Below, in pieces: positions 51,776 to 60,043 of a DNA stretch of 64,000 nucleotides (position 1 is the first letter of the stretch; each line of letters starts with the position of its first letter). The notes beneath the pieces are model-generated. The model saw nothing but the letters and a program-made list of their open reading frames with translations. It was not told the origin of the DNA and made no database searches. Made by a program: the position numbers and the translations under genes. Source of the stretch: Spirochaetaceae bacterium (GTDB taxonomy: Bacteria > Spirochaetota > Spirochaetia > CADAEX01). The stretch is taken from assembly GCA_009780675.1 (NCBI GenBank), contig WQZP01000008.1, forward strand, positions 29,116 through 93,115. The letters run 5' to 3'.

Positions 51776-52202
51776 ATGAAAAAGATTTTTGTGATTTTAC
51801 TCTGTTTTTTCCCGGCTTTTATATTTGCGGAAAATTTCCGTATGGTACCACCGGAAGATTTTAGTAATACAGATTTTCGTAATAATATTTGGTATTTTGG
51901 ATCAAATAATATGGGCGATATTGATAATTTTTTATTGGCATTTAATGCCCGTTTTATTGAAAGAACTATTGCAAAAGATGATTTCTCAAATTTACGGCAA
52001 CCCTATTTTTCTATTTGTGAAAGATTACTTAATCGGGGAAGAGGTGTGCAAATACCTAACCTGATTTTTAGTATTATGATCATTTGTGATGACAAATATG
52101 GTATAATGCTTTTTTGGTGGAGGGATAGTTCTAATTTTATGGGTGGGTCCTGCAGATAGATTAATGTTCCGTCATTTTTTTGAATTAAAACCTAATTGGT
52201 AA
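51776..52202 (+). pseudogene. Secreted protein gene with a frameshift in a G-run
   Basis: The open frame (127 residues, to 52159) starts with a signal peptide (MKKIFVILLCFFPAFIFA). It ends at TAG soon after GGGTGGG (52141-52147). If one G is dropped, the frame continues as GPADRLMFRHFFELKPNW and stops at 52202. The change of frame inside a G-run indicates either a mutation, phase variation or a sequencing error. The protein family is not known. GAGG-like signal (AGAGG) before ATG. Confidence 0.55.
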
Positions 52203-52275
52203 AGAGGTTATACATATGAGTATTCATTCCGGTTTGCTTCCTTAATAAAATATCTGCCGGTCATATTGTTTTTTC

Positions 52276-52765
52276 TTACCCTGCAATGCCTCTAACCAGC
52301 GTTATCACAAAGTAATAAAGAATCACGCCGGACACAGCGAACTTGGCGCCTGTTCCAAGCAAAAGCCCTACAAACGAGCCTGTTGCAGAGCGTAAAGCTT
52401 TGATTTTATCGTTATGCGCTGTCATTTCTCCAATAAAAGCTCCAAGAAAAGGGGCCAATGATGATTCCAATTGGAGCGAAAAAAAGTCCAACAATAAGTC
52501 CGATTATCGAACCCCAAACACCCCGTTTGCTTCCGCCAAATTTTCTGGTAGTCCATACTGGCAGCAAATAATCTACAACAGTTACAACAACAGTAAAAAC
52601 CCCGAGCCAGATCAACAGACTTGTACTAATGCCTCCCCAGCGCGTAAAATGGAGCAGAAAAATTTCACCACAACTCAATGACGGTCCAGGAATCCCTGGA
52701 GCAATGCACCCAATTATCCCTGTGAGTACCAATAATCCTGCAATTGTAACTAACAAAAAATCCAT
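52276..52765 (-). pseudogene. DUF456 membrane protein gene split by a one-base frameshift
   Basis: The first frame (from 52765) reads MDFLLVTIAGLLVLTGIIGCIAPGIPGP... to VGLFFAPIGIIIGPF, and the next frame continues with LGAFIGEMTAHNDKIKALRSATGSFVGLLLGTGAKFAVSG. Together they give one complete ~163-residue DUF456 protein with Gly-rich membrane helices. The extra base is in the run AAAA at 52447-52450 (TTTT on the coding strand). It is a disrupted gene, a slippage site or a sequencing error. Confidence 0.8.
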
Positions 52766-52940
52766 TTTTTCCCTCTTGTAGATAAATCACTTATACATAT
52801 TGCTATAATATTTATTCTATATCTTGGCAAGAGGATAAAAAAGGAAATTTTTCGTACGTTTTTATGATAGCAAGACATCTTAGGTGACAACCACGGAATA
52901 GGGGAATGAATATATAAATTCCTTATTTGTAAATATAAAA

Positions 52941-52971
52941 CAGCTGTTATGCTAGTGTTGCACAACAGCTG
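52941..52971 (-). terminator. Terminator of the repeat lipoprotein gene
   Basis: On the minus strand CAGCTGTT, a 15-base loop and AACAGCTG, followed by TTTTATATTT. Confidence 0.6.
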
Positions 52972-52996
52972 ATAAATGTGTTTTTAGAACACAATT

Positions 52997-54007
52997 CTAA
53001 GGAACCAAGTCAGCAGTGGTAAAGGTTATGACCATACCTTCTGCTACTGTAACATTATTTTTGATAAATGTAAAACCTCCGCCAATCAATCGAATATCAT
53101 ATACATTTTGAACATTCAAATGTTGAGAAAGAGAGAATGTTCGTGACTGCCCATTTGCTAAATTGAAACCAAGAGCTAAATTGCTTCCCCAACTATCTGA
53201 GCTAGATGGTCTTATCCAAATACCCTGCCCACCGACACCTCCTACGACAGTATAACCTGTGTTGTTTTGAATAACAACAACAGGTAATTCAATAGTAGGA
53301 TTATCCATATCTGCGCTGGTAAACATTAATGTCATACCCTGTGATATTGTAATATTATTTCTAGTATATGTATTAGTTGGGTTTGTTGACCTCATTTGAA
53401 TATCAAACACTGTAAAATTGGATGGCGGAATCTGTATAGTTGCAGATAGATTGTTATTATTTGATATTGATCCAAAAGTATTTCCCCAGTCAGATATAAC
53501 TGATGGTTTGATATGGACTGAATTAAAATTTTTCCCTGCTCTATTTTGGATGGTAATAGTTGGTTGAGCGCTCCCATCATTTAAATCACTTGTGGTAAAG
53601 TTGATTGTCATGCCATTTGAAATTGTGACCCCATATTTTCTAAAACTAAATCCACCGCCATTTAATACTATATCATATACACTGTGAGTGGACAGAGGTT
53701 GAGAAAGAGTAAATGTTCGTGACTGCCCATTTGCTAAATTGAAACCAAGAGCTAAATTGCTTCCCCAGCTTTGGGCAGTAGTTGATGGTTTTATCCAAAT
53801 ACCCTGCCCACCGACACCTCCTACGACAGTATAACCTGTATTATTTTGAATAGTAATAGTTGGATTTGTAGGTATACCACCGCCGCCACCACCACCACCG
53901 CCGCCAGTAACAGGGTCTTCATCGTCGCTAACATCGCAGCCTATCATTGCGAATCCAATTACTACCATAAGGGCAGCAATCCCAATAAATTTAAAAATAT
54001 TTTTCAT
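52997..54007 (-). CDS. Lipoprotein with three repeated domains and a polyglycine linker
   Basis: 336 residues from ATG 54007 (GGAGGAATTTTC ahead). The signal ends in AMIGCDVSDD, a lipobox. A run of about ten Gly follows (GGGGGGGGGG), then three modules of ~90 residues, each opening with an ITIQN or VVIQN strand and closing with a MTxxFTxxDL motif. Modules 1 and 3 are almost the same (NNTGYTVVGGVGGQGIWI, SWGSNLALGFNLANGQSRTF); module 2 has diverged. It is probably a surface-exposed or periplasmic adhesin-like protein. No known domain is certain. Confidence 0.8.
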   Translation of the reverse strand: MKNIFKFIGIAALMVVIGFAMIGCDVSDDEDPVTGGGGGGGGGGIPTNPTITIQNNTGYTVVGGVGGQGIWIKPSTTAQSWGSNLALGFNLANGQSRTFTLSQPLSTHSVYDIVLNGGGFSFRKYGVTISNGMTINFTTSDLNDGSAQPTITIQNRAGKNFNSVHIKPSVISDWGNTFGSISNNNNLSATIQIPPSNFTVFDIQMRSTNPTNTYTRNNITISQGMTLMFTSADMDNPTIELPVVVIQNNTGYTVVGGVGGQGIWIRPSSSDSWGSNLALGFNLANGQSRTFSLSQHLNVQNVYDIRLIGGGFTFIKNNVTVAEGMVITFTTADLVP

Positions 54008-54032
54008 GAAAATTCCTCCAAAAATTTTATCA

Positions 54033-54224
54033 CTAGCAATTGCGAGTAATGTTTTTTGTTTTGCAAGGAGGAGTATTGGCAAGTATCGCTTTTTCCCCCT
54101 TATTTTTAGCAAAATCGAGAGTATTAACAACACTTATGAGTAATTCGTGGTCTCTATTGTCTAATAAAGAGAGTCCTTCCAATAGCTTTACAAGATTGTC
54201 AAATTTTAAAGCACCATTACGCAT
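54033..54224 (-). CDS. Small protein of unknown function divergent from XRE module B
   Basis: 63 residues, MRNGALKFDNLVKLLEGLSLLDNRDHELLISVVNTLDFAKNKGEK..., a helical protein without a known family. It lies divergent from the XRE gene at 54321, as the 55-residue gene does beside module A, and directly before the lipoprotein gene. No clear ribosome site is seen, which lowers confidence. TACGCA/TGCGTA inverted repeats (54219-54250) lie at its start and may be the XRE operator. Confidence 0.5.
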   Translation of the reverse strand: MRNGALKFDNLVKLLEGLSLLDNRDHELLISVVNTLDFAKNKGEKAILANTPPCKTKNITRNC

Positions 54225-54320
54225 AGCAAAATAATATTACGTAATGCGTAGCGATGTCAATTGCTAAAAGTTTAAAATTTGGCTTGTTATAAGTATTTAA
54301 TATTCATAAACTATATTCAG

Positions 54321-54650
54321 ATGACTATAAATGAACGGATAAAAGAAGCAAGAAAAGCTCTCAATATGTCCCAAAAAGACTTTGCTATTGCCATTTGTCT
54401 CTCAAATACCTATCTGGCAGATATTGAAAATGAATCTCGTAAAGCAAATGATAGAATAGTCAAACTTTGCTCTATGGTTTTTGGCATTAGTGAGGTCTGG
54501 TTAAAAGAGGGTAAAGGCGATATGTTTTATAAATCGCCAGATGAAAAAATTACCAGAGTAGTCAGCATTTTTAATAAGCTTCCGCTTGATTATCAAGATT
54601 ATGCTTTGCAGCAGTTGGAAGGATTACTAAAGCTAAGAGGCAAAAAATAA
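54321..54650 (+). CDS. XRE-family transcriptional regulator (module B)
   Basis: 109 residues from ATG 54321: a helix-turn-helix (LNMSQKDFAIAICLSNTYLADIENESRK), then ISEVWLKEGKGDMFYK and a helical tail, a paralogue of module A. There is no Shine-Dalgarno. TTGTTA (54284-54289), 17 bases, TAAACT (54307-54312) and ATG eight bases later indicate a leaderless start. Confidence 0.85.
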   Translation: MTINERIKEARKALNMSQKDFAIAICLSNTYLADIENESRKANDRIVKLCSMVFGISEVWLKEGKGDMFYKSPDEKITRVVSIFNKLPLDYQDYALQQLEGLLKLRGKK

Positions 54651-54673
54651 GCGCTTCCTCCGTGATGCGATGA

Positions 54674-54695
54674 ATTCCGCGACAATGCGCGGAAT
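54674..54695. terminator. Hairpin between XRE module B and the UDG-like gene
   Basis: ATTCCGCG, six-base loop, CGCGGAAT. GC-rich compared with its surroundings, without a T-run. It separates converging genes. Confidence 0.45.
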
Positions 54696-54719
54696 GACGG
54701 GGGGCTAGAAACAGGAACA

Positions 54720-56081
54720 TTAGTAGCCCATAAATTCTCTTGTCTCATTAATAATTTTTAAAATACGTTCTTTATAATTATTTTCATCTACTTCATCATC
54801 TATAAATAATCTGATTTCCTGTCTTGGCTTCAATTGTGAGTTGGGAAAAATCTCAAGAATTTTTTTATATGCTTCATTAAACCAATCTATATTATGAGAT
54901 CTGGATTCCCAGTGGAATTTAAAACCATCTCTATGACTAAGAGAAATATAGAAAAAAGTTTTTTCATTATTGGCAACCGAGACAAGTTCATTATTAACGT
55001 TATCATCAGAATAAGGCTTTATTTTTTCTCTATACCCATTTTCTTCCAGGTATTTTTTTAAATCCAACATTTTCTCTCGTATGGTATAATTATTAGCGAT
55101 GCTCGATATAGTATTGTTTTTACCGGTTTCTGGTTTCGGCTTTTTTTGTGTGATAAGTTTTGGTGGTTTTTGTTTTTCTATTGAAAATTCCGATTTAATG
55201 CTTTTGCTTAAATAATCTTTTTTTTCCGAATCAGATATAATTCCAGCCTCAAACAAGCCGTTAATAACGTCATTGTAGTGTGAATGCATAAATTTTTCAT
55301 TGGACACTTGAGCTTGAGGGTGAAGAAGATATTTCAAAATAATGCGATGAGGTAACAATTGTTGAATTTCTTTTTGATATTCGTTTATTATTCTTTCAGC
55401 TTCACGACCAAAATAAAATATAATCCTTGGTTTAACAATTTTAATTTCTTCAAAAAAATAAAACCTAAGGCAGTTTTCTATACATTTTTGATTATACCAG
55501 GAATATTTTGATTTTTTGCTTTTTCCTATTGTGTTTTTGTAGTCTCCACCCAGCTTGTTATTCATTCCGCATTTAACAATATCTGTAATATATAAACTTT
55601 TTAATTTGAATGTAAACATTGCACTGGTGACATATTCATCATAGCAACGTCCCTGGAAATGAACAGGATATTCACATTTATTTTTGCGATTATGGATCCA
55701 AAACCACTTGTATGAAGGATATTTTGAAAATCCCTTTGAACTAATTTTTTCATAAATATTGTTGACGCAAGGACCAGGGTTTTCAAACACAAACATAACT
55801 CCTTCTTCTTTCCATGAAGAAGTATCCAGTTCTTGCTGGTCTGATGCTTGCAGTATATCGTTACTTGTGGAGCCATGACCCATAGCCATTAACTTAAAAT
55901 TCCTGTCTGAGGGACATATATTTACACTGTTTTCCTCACATATGGTGCACATACCTTTGATGGGATGCCGAAATCCGTTTTTAATATAATGTTCATATGA
56001 GTATTCATTGATATCCGTGTTAAGTTTAATAAGATTGTTAAAATTTAGTTCTTTTAATTTATTAATAACTTGTGAATCCAT
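54720..56081 (-). CDS. Uracil-DNA-glycosylase-fold protein with a unique C-terminal part
   Basis: 453 residues. The first ~280 residues show the order of motifs of the UDG superfamily: MAMGHGST, GVMFVFENPGP (cf. GExPG of family 4), YITDIVKCGMN, KPRIIFYFGREA and KYLLHPQAQ. There are Cys near the N-terminus (MCTICEENSVNIC) that could bind an Fe-S cluster or zinc. After a Lys/Pro-rich linker (~290-320) comes an unknown alpha/beta region (~330-453). It may recognise modified bases in DNA or RNA. It follows the phosphatase gene by 47 bp on the same strand. Confidence 0.65.
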   Translation of the reverse strand: MDSQVINKLKELNFNNLIKLNTDINEYSYEHYIKNGFRHPIKGMCTICEENSVNICPSDRNFKLMAMGHGSTSNDILQASDQQELDTSSWKEEGVMFVFENPGPCVNNIYEKISSKGFSKYPSYKWFWIHNRKNKCEYPVHFQGRCYDEYVTSAMFTFKLKSLYITDIVKCGMNNKLGGDYKNTIGKSKKSKYSWYNQKCIENCLRFYFFEEIKIVKPRIIFYFGREAERIINEYQKEIQQLLPHRIILKYLLHPQAQVSNEKFMHSHYNDVINGLFEAGIISDSEKKDYLSKSIKSEFSIEKQKPPKLITQKKPKPETGKNNTISSIANNYTIREKMLDLKKYLEENGYREKIKPYSDDNVNNELVSVANNEKTFFYISLSHRDGFKFHWESRSHNIDWFNEAYKKILEIFPNSQLKPRQEIRLFIDDEVDENNYKERILKIINETREFMGY

Positions 56082-56128
56082 TTCTATCGCTCCTTTTTAA
56101 TATCTTAATATATGATCAACATTGCTTT

Positions 56129-56842
56129 TTATGCACAAGAGAGTTTAGGATCAATTATTATAATCTCCATTGTATCTAAATTTATACAGTTTATTTGTCC
56201 ACCATATGCTATTGCGCCATCAATGCCGATCTTGTCTTCGTATTTTTCGCAAAACCAAATATTATCCGATTGTTTTTGATTAAAAACTCTCCTGATACTT
56301 CTGGTGGGAGTGTGCCCGAATATTGTGATATAATCATCTACACCTTTATATTTAAAGAACTCTTCTCTGCTCCATATGAATTCTTGATGAGTCATTTCGC
56401 TTAACGATTCGATGGTCATTGGTTTATTTTTTATTTTTCTGGTATTGTATCCTGCATGAGATAAAATATATGTTTCCAAAATAAGGCAACTATCCCAGGT
56501 TTTCATATTATCTGCAATACTCCTGCACAAGACTGGATCGTTTTTGTGAAGTTTGTTAATAGCTAGCCTTGTGATCTTCCCATTGTTTTTATCCCATGAA
56601 TATGTGTCTTTATCGTCAAAATCTTTGTCAATATAATCAAGCAGGAATTCTTCATGATTCCCCAAAAGAGATATAATGTTATCATGTTCATAAATATATT
56701 TGAGTAATTCAATTGGCTTAGGTCCGCGATCTATATTATCACCTAATATGTACATTGTGTCGTTACTTGTAAAATTAATTTTCTTTAGTAGTTTCATAAA
56801 TTCATCAAAGTAACCGTGTAAATCACTACAGCAATATTTCAT
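56129..56842 (-). CDS. PPP-type metallophosphatase (Ser/Thr phosphatase or Ap4A hydrolase-like)
   Basis: 237 residues with complete metal motifs: CSDLHGYFDEF (DxHG), LGDNIDRGPKP (GDxxDRG), LLGNHEEF (GNHE), SHAGYN and FGHTPT. It belongs to the calcineurin-like PPP group, which includes bacterial protein phosphatases and symmetrical diadenosine tetraphosphatases. The substrate is not fixed by sequence. It is first gene of a pair with the UDG-like gene and has its own promoter-like block. Confidence 0.9.
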   Translation of the reverse strand: MKYCCSDLHGYFDEFMKLLKKINFTSNDTMYILGDNIDRGPKPIELLKYIYEHDNIISLLGNHEEFLLDYIDKDFDDKDTYSWDKNNGKITRLAINKLHKNDPVLCRSIADNMKTWDSCLILETYILSHAGYNTRKIKNKPMTIESLSEMTHQEFIWSREEFFKYKGVDDYITIFGHTPTRSIRRVFNQKQSDNIWFCEKYEDKIGIDGAIAYGGQINCINLDTMEIIIIDPKLSCA

Positions 56843-56851
56843 TTTTTACTC

Positions 56852-56900
56852 CCTCTTTGTCTCTCCTTATTAAATAAGCAAAAAAATATTTATACTGCAA
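56852..56900 (-). repeat. Promoter-like block, copy 2
   Basis: Repeats CCTCTTTGTCTCT (56852-56864) and the 20-mer (56881-56900) of copy 1 at 51666-51712. On the minus strand the 20-mer opens with TTGCAG, which could be a -35 box, and TATAAAT. GGAG lies between it and the phosphatase ATG. Confidence 0.7.
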
Positions 56901-56909
56901 GTTTCTCTA

Positions 56910-58631
56910 TCAATTACCAAATCCTATGGTTCTGGATTTATCTTTCAATTGTTCCTTTTCACAAAGTTCGATAATTTTTAGGATATCATATTTATTTCCA
57001 TAAAGTACATTATTTACTTCACGTTTCCGGTATATATTTTCAATTTGAGCTCCCGTATAATCGAACTTTTTTGCCAATAATAATGCGTCCTCTTCCTGTA
57101 ACTTTAACATATATTGCCAAAGTTTTTGTTTTATTTTTGTATCGGGTTTTTCGAATTCTATTTTATATAAAAATCGTCTTTCAAAAGCAGCATCAAAATT
57201 TTGAGTTAAGTTTGTAGTCGCGATTAAAATGCCTTCAAAGTTTTCAAGTTCTTCCAAAATAATATTTTGAGTCGCATTTATAGAAGTTATTATGGCGCCA
57301 TTGCGACCTTCAACATTTAATCGTTTACCAATAATTGCGTCAGCCTCATTTAATAATAATATAGGTTCTATTTTGCTATTCTGTAATACATATCTATAAT
57401 TGGTAAAAATTGCCTTTACATTTTTTTCATCCTCGCCCCACCATTTGGAGCGTAAACTTGACATATCTATCTTGATAATATCGCGACCGGTTTTTTTGGC
57501 GATTTGATATGCTGTCTCGGTTTTACCTGTACCTGCTGCGCCGCAAAACAAGCAGGCAAAACCGGTTCGCATACCGGATTTTTTAAGGCGATTTTTTACT
57601 TTGTTAAATTGGCCCTTTTTTAAAATATTTGATAAATCGTCAATATGCTTTTGATTATCATCAACATAAAACATTTGCTTTTTTATGATTTTCCGGTATT
57701 CAATAACTTCCTCAAATTTTCTTTCAATAATTATTCCATGTAAATATTTGCGTTTAAAATCAGAATGTAATTCTATTTTATTTTTATCAGCTTTGCCGGA
57801 TTCATCCATTGCTCTGTCAAATATTTTTTGACTAAATAATATATTTTTATCATCATTGTATATATAATCCAGAATCCTTTCGCGGGAATCATCTACTCTG
57901 CAAAACATGGTATTTAAACTATTGTTTAAGTTTATTGTTCCATCGCATTGTGTAATAAGATGTCCAATAATGTAAAATAAATAAGTATGTGTTTCCATAT
58001 AATCATTGCTTTCGTATACTTCCAGTAATTTATTGCAATATTTAATATGACAATTTTCCTGTAATATTTTTAATATATTTTTTTCTGCAATTATCGAGGA
58101 AGGATATGCTCCATTAAAAAGATTGGCAATGCAATCTATATTTCGGATTATATTTCTTAAAGTAATTTCTTTTGATAACTTAAATTCGCCGGTGTTCAAA
58201 AAAATATCCAACTCATTTGATGCAATAAAGCAAACATCACGTTCTATTGGCATTAAGGAAAATATATTTTTATGATACATACTGAACAGAGCTTCTAAAA
58301 TAGAAAATGATATTTTTTTGTCACCCTGAACAAAATCAGTAATAGCGCCGGAACAAAAATATCGGAAAATCTTTGTTAGATAGATAGTTAAAATAAGGTA
58401 TTCAAGGTCTGTTAAATCAAGCTTTTCTCTCATATTCAAATTGTTTTTAGAGGTTATTATGATGGTTTCCTGTGAAAAACCATATTTGGTTATTGCTTTT
58501 ACTGTATTTAATAAGTGAGGCATTTCGCTTGTTTCAGATCCATTTAATAAATCATTCTTTTTAATTTTTTTAACTTTATTCTTTTTTTTATCCTCATCAA
58601 AATCATAAAATTCAGATTCGCTTTTTGGCAT
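56910..58631 (-). CDS. AAA+ ATPase, second paralogue
   Basis: 573 residues from ATG 58631 (GGGGG about 10 bases ahead). A Lys-rich start is followed by a ~340-residue helical N-terminal region and a C-terminal AAA+ module with Walker A GAAGTGKTETA, Walker B PILLLNEADAI, sensor 1 IATTN and a RR finger in AFERRFLYKIEFEKP. Walker B has Asn where most have Asp. The ATPase module is closely similar to that of the gene at 60044. It lies after the TPR gene in the same direction. Role unknown. Confidence 0.85.
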   Translation of the reverse strand: MPKSESEFYDFDEDKKKNKVKKIKKNDLLNGSETSEMPHLLNTVKAITKYGFSQETIIITSKNNLNMREKLDLTDLEYLILTIYLTKIFRYFCSGAITDFVQGDKKISFSILEALFSMYHKNIFSLMPIERDVCFIASNELDIFLNTGEFKLSKEITLRNIIRNIDCIANLFNGAYPSSIIAEKNILKILQENCHIKYCNKLLEVYESNDYMETHTYLFYIIGHLITQCDGTINLNNSLNTMFCRVDDSRERILDYIYNDDKNILFSQKIFDRAMDESGKADKNKIELHSDFKRKYLHGIIIERKFEEVIEYRKIIKKQMFYVDDNQKHIDDLSNILKKGQFNKVKNRLKKSGMRTGFACLFCGAAGTGKTETAYQIAKKTGRDIIKIDMSSLRSKWWGEDEKNVKAIFTNYRYVLQNSKIEPILLLNEADAIIGKRLNVEGRNGAIITSINATQNIILEELENFEGILIATTNLTQNFDAAFERRFLYKIEFEKPDTKIKQKLWQYMLKLQEEDALLLAKKFDYTGAQIENIYRKREVNNVLYGNKYDILKIIELCEKEQLKDKSRTIGFGN

Positions 58632-58691
58632 AATATTATAGCCCCCTGTATTTGTTTCTATCAAACTTTAAAATATTATTTTTGTAAGATT

Positions 58692-59693
58692 TCAAATCTT
58701 CTTTGGCTTTTTCTTTGTATCTTGCGGGATTTTTTTAATCTGTTCTTCGCATCTTGCAAGATTCATATTGATATATTTTTCGTACGTTAGAATACTTCCA
58801 CTAAAATATTCAATATCTTTTTCTGTCCATTCTGTTTGCCTGATTTCCAGTGCTTCTTTCCAGTCATCGAGCGCTTTTTGATATTCGCCTTGAGCTTCGT
58901 ATATTTCTGCGCGAGCTTCAAACAATCTATTTTCAGCCGGTGCCCATTTTAGAGCTTCTTCGAGGTCAGATATTGCTTCATCATATAACCCTTTACTTAT
59001 ATATGCTTCTGCTCTTGCACTGTATAACTCATTGTTTTCCGGATTTGTTTTCATTGCGCCGGTAAAATCAGCAATAGCCTCATCATATTGCCCTTTCTTT
59101 TGATAAATCTCTCCTCTATAGCAGTAAGCATCAAAAATAATTTTGCGAGGGTTATAAACTTTAAAAGGGCTCATATTGGTTTTGGTTTTTTTTGCAGTTT
59201 GTTTTGATTTTTTGGTTTTGGATTTTTTTTGATCCAGCATGATGAGTTCGCTAAATTCCTTTATCGCATTGTCGTAATCTTGTGAAAAGTAAGCGTCTGT
59301 GCCTCTTTGAAAAAATAATTGCTCTGCAAGCGCAAAACGGTCTTCCGAAAAATATTTTCCACAGTTTATACAAAAGTCTGCCCAGCTGATATCTGCTCCG
59401 CCGCAGTTGGCGCATTTTTCTATATTCTCCCTAGACTGATCGTTTTCTTTTTGCTCTTTTTCCAGGGCTTCTATTAGATTTTGTTCCAGGATTTTCTTAA
59501 AAAATAAATATTTTTCATCTGAAATATCCGGTGTATAGTTAAGGTTATTTTCAATCACTTTCCAGGAATAATGTGTAAGAACTTTTTTGATGGGATTAAG
59601 TGTTTCCGGATGAAATTTAATTATTCCTGCCAAATCCTTTTCAGTGAAGAGTACTACTGTATACATATATGCATAATATTCTGTCGTTACCAT
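58692..59693 (-). CDS. Zinc-ribbon and TPR protein
   Basis: 333 residues. A helical N-terminal part (~1-90) is followed by a zinc ribbon CANCGGADISWADFCINCG (~93-111), then about four TPR units (AEQLFFQRGTDAYFSQDYDNAIKEFSEL; YCYRGEIYQKKGQYDEAIADFTGAM; LYSARAEAYISKGLYDEAISDLEEAL; LFEARAEIYEAQGEYQKALDDWKEAL). A Lys-rich insert (~156-170) splits the first two TPRs. It is expected to be a scaffold between the two ATPases encoded on either side. AGGAG precedes the ATG. Confidence 0.88.
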   Translation of the reverse strand: MVTTEYYAYMYTVVLFTEKDLAGIIKFHPETLNPIKKVLTHYSWKVIENNLNYTPDISDEKYLFFKKILEQNLIEALEKEQKENDQSRENIEKCANCGGADISWADFCINCGKYFSEDRFALAEQLFFQRGTDAYFSQDYDNAIKEFSELIMLDQKKSKTKKSKQTAKKTKTNMSPFKVYNPRKIIFDAYCYRGEIYQKKGQYDEAIADFTGAMKTNPENNELYSARAEAYISKGLYDEAISDLEEALKWAPAENRLFEARAEIYEAQGEYQKALDDWKEALEIRQTEWTEKDIEYFSGSILTYEKYINMNLARCEEQIKKIPQDTKKKPKKI

Positions 59694-59715
59694 TTCTTCT
59701 CCTTTAATTCGTTAT

Positions 59716-60021
59716 CTAAACAACATTACCTATTAATGCATTATGAAAATCTTGTTTTGCGTAATACATATCTTCATCCAGTTTGCGAACAGGAGAAGCT
59801 ATAATCGAATCTTTGTTTTTATAATCCCAATAAAGGCGAATTGCGTTTGATATAACATCGTCTTTGTTTAATTTATATCTTGCTGCAAGAGACCGCAACA
59901 AATCATTGTGATCTCTGGACAATCCCCTGGAAATATCTATAAAATTTTTGTAAATTACAATTCTGCCGCTAGTTGGGGTTAATTTCCCATCTTGTAGAAG
60001 TTTTCCGAAAATAATATTCAT
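59716..60021 (-). CDS. Small protein of the AAA+ cluster, possibly DNA-binding
   Basis: 101 residues from ATG 60021 with AGGAG at a good distance. SGRIVIYKNFIDISRGLSRDHNDLLRSLAARYKLNKDDVISNAIRLYWDYKNKD suggests a short strand and two helices, reminiscent of a ribbon-helix-helix protein, but no family is certain. It lies between the first AAA+ gene and the TPR gene, 22 bp from each. Confidence 0.65.
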   Translation of the reverse strand: MNIIFGKLLQDGKLTPTSGRIVIYKNFIDISRGLSRDHNDLLRSLAARYKLNKDDVISNAIRLYWDYKNKDSIIASPVRKLDEDMYYAKQDFHNALIGNVV

Positions 60022-60043
60022 TATGTTATCTCCTTTTTTTATA

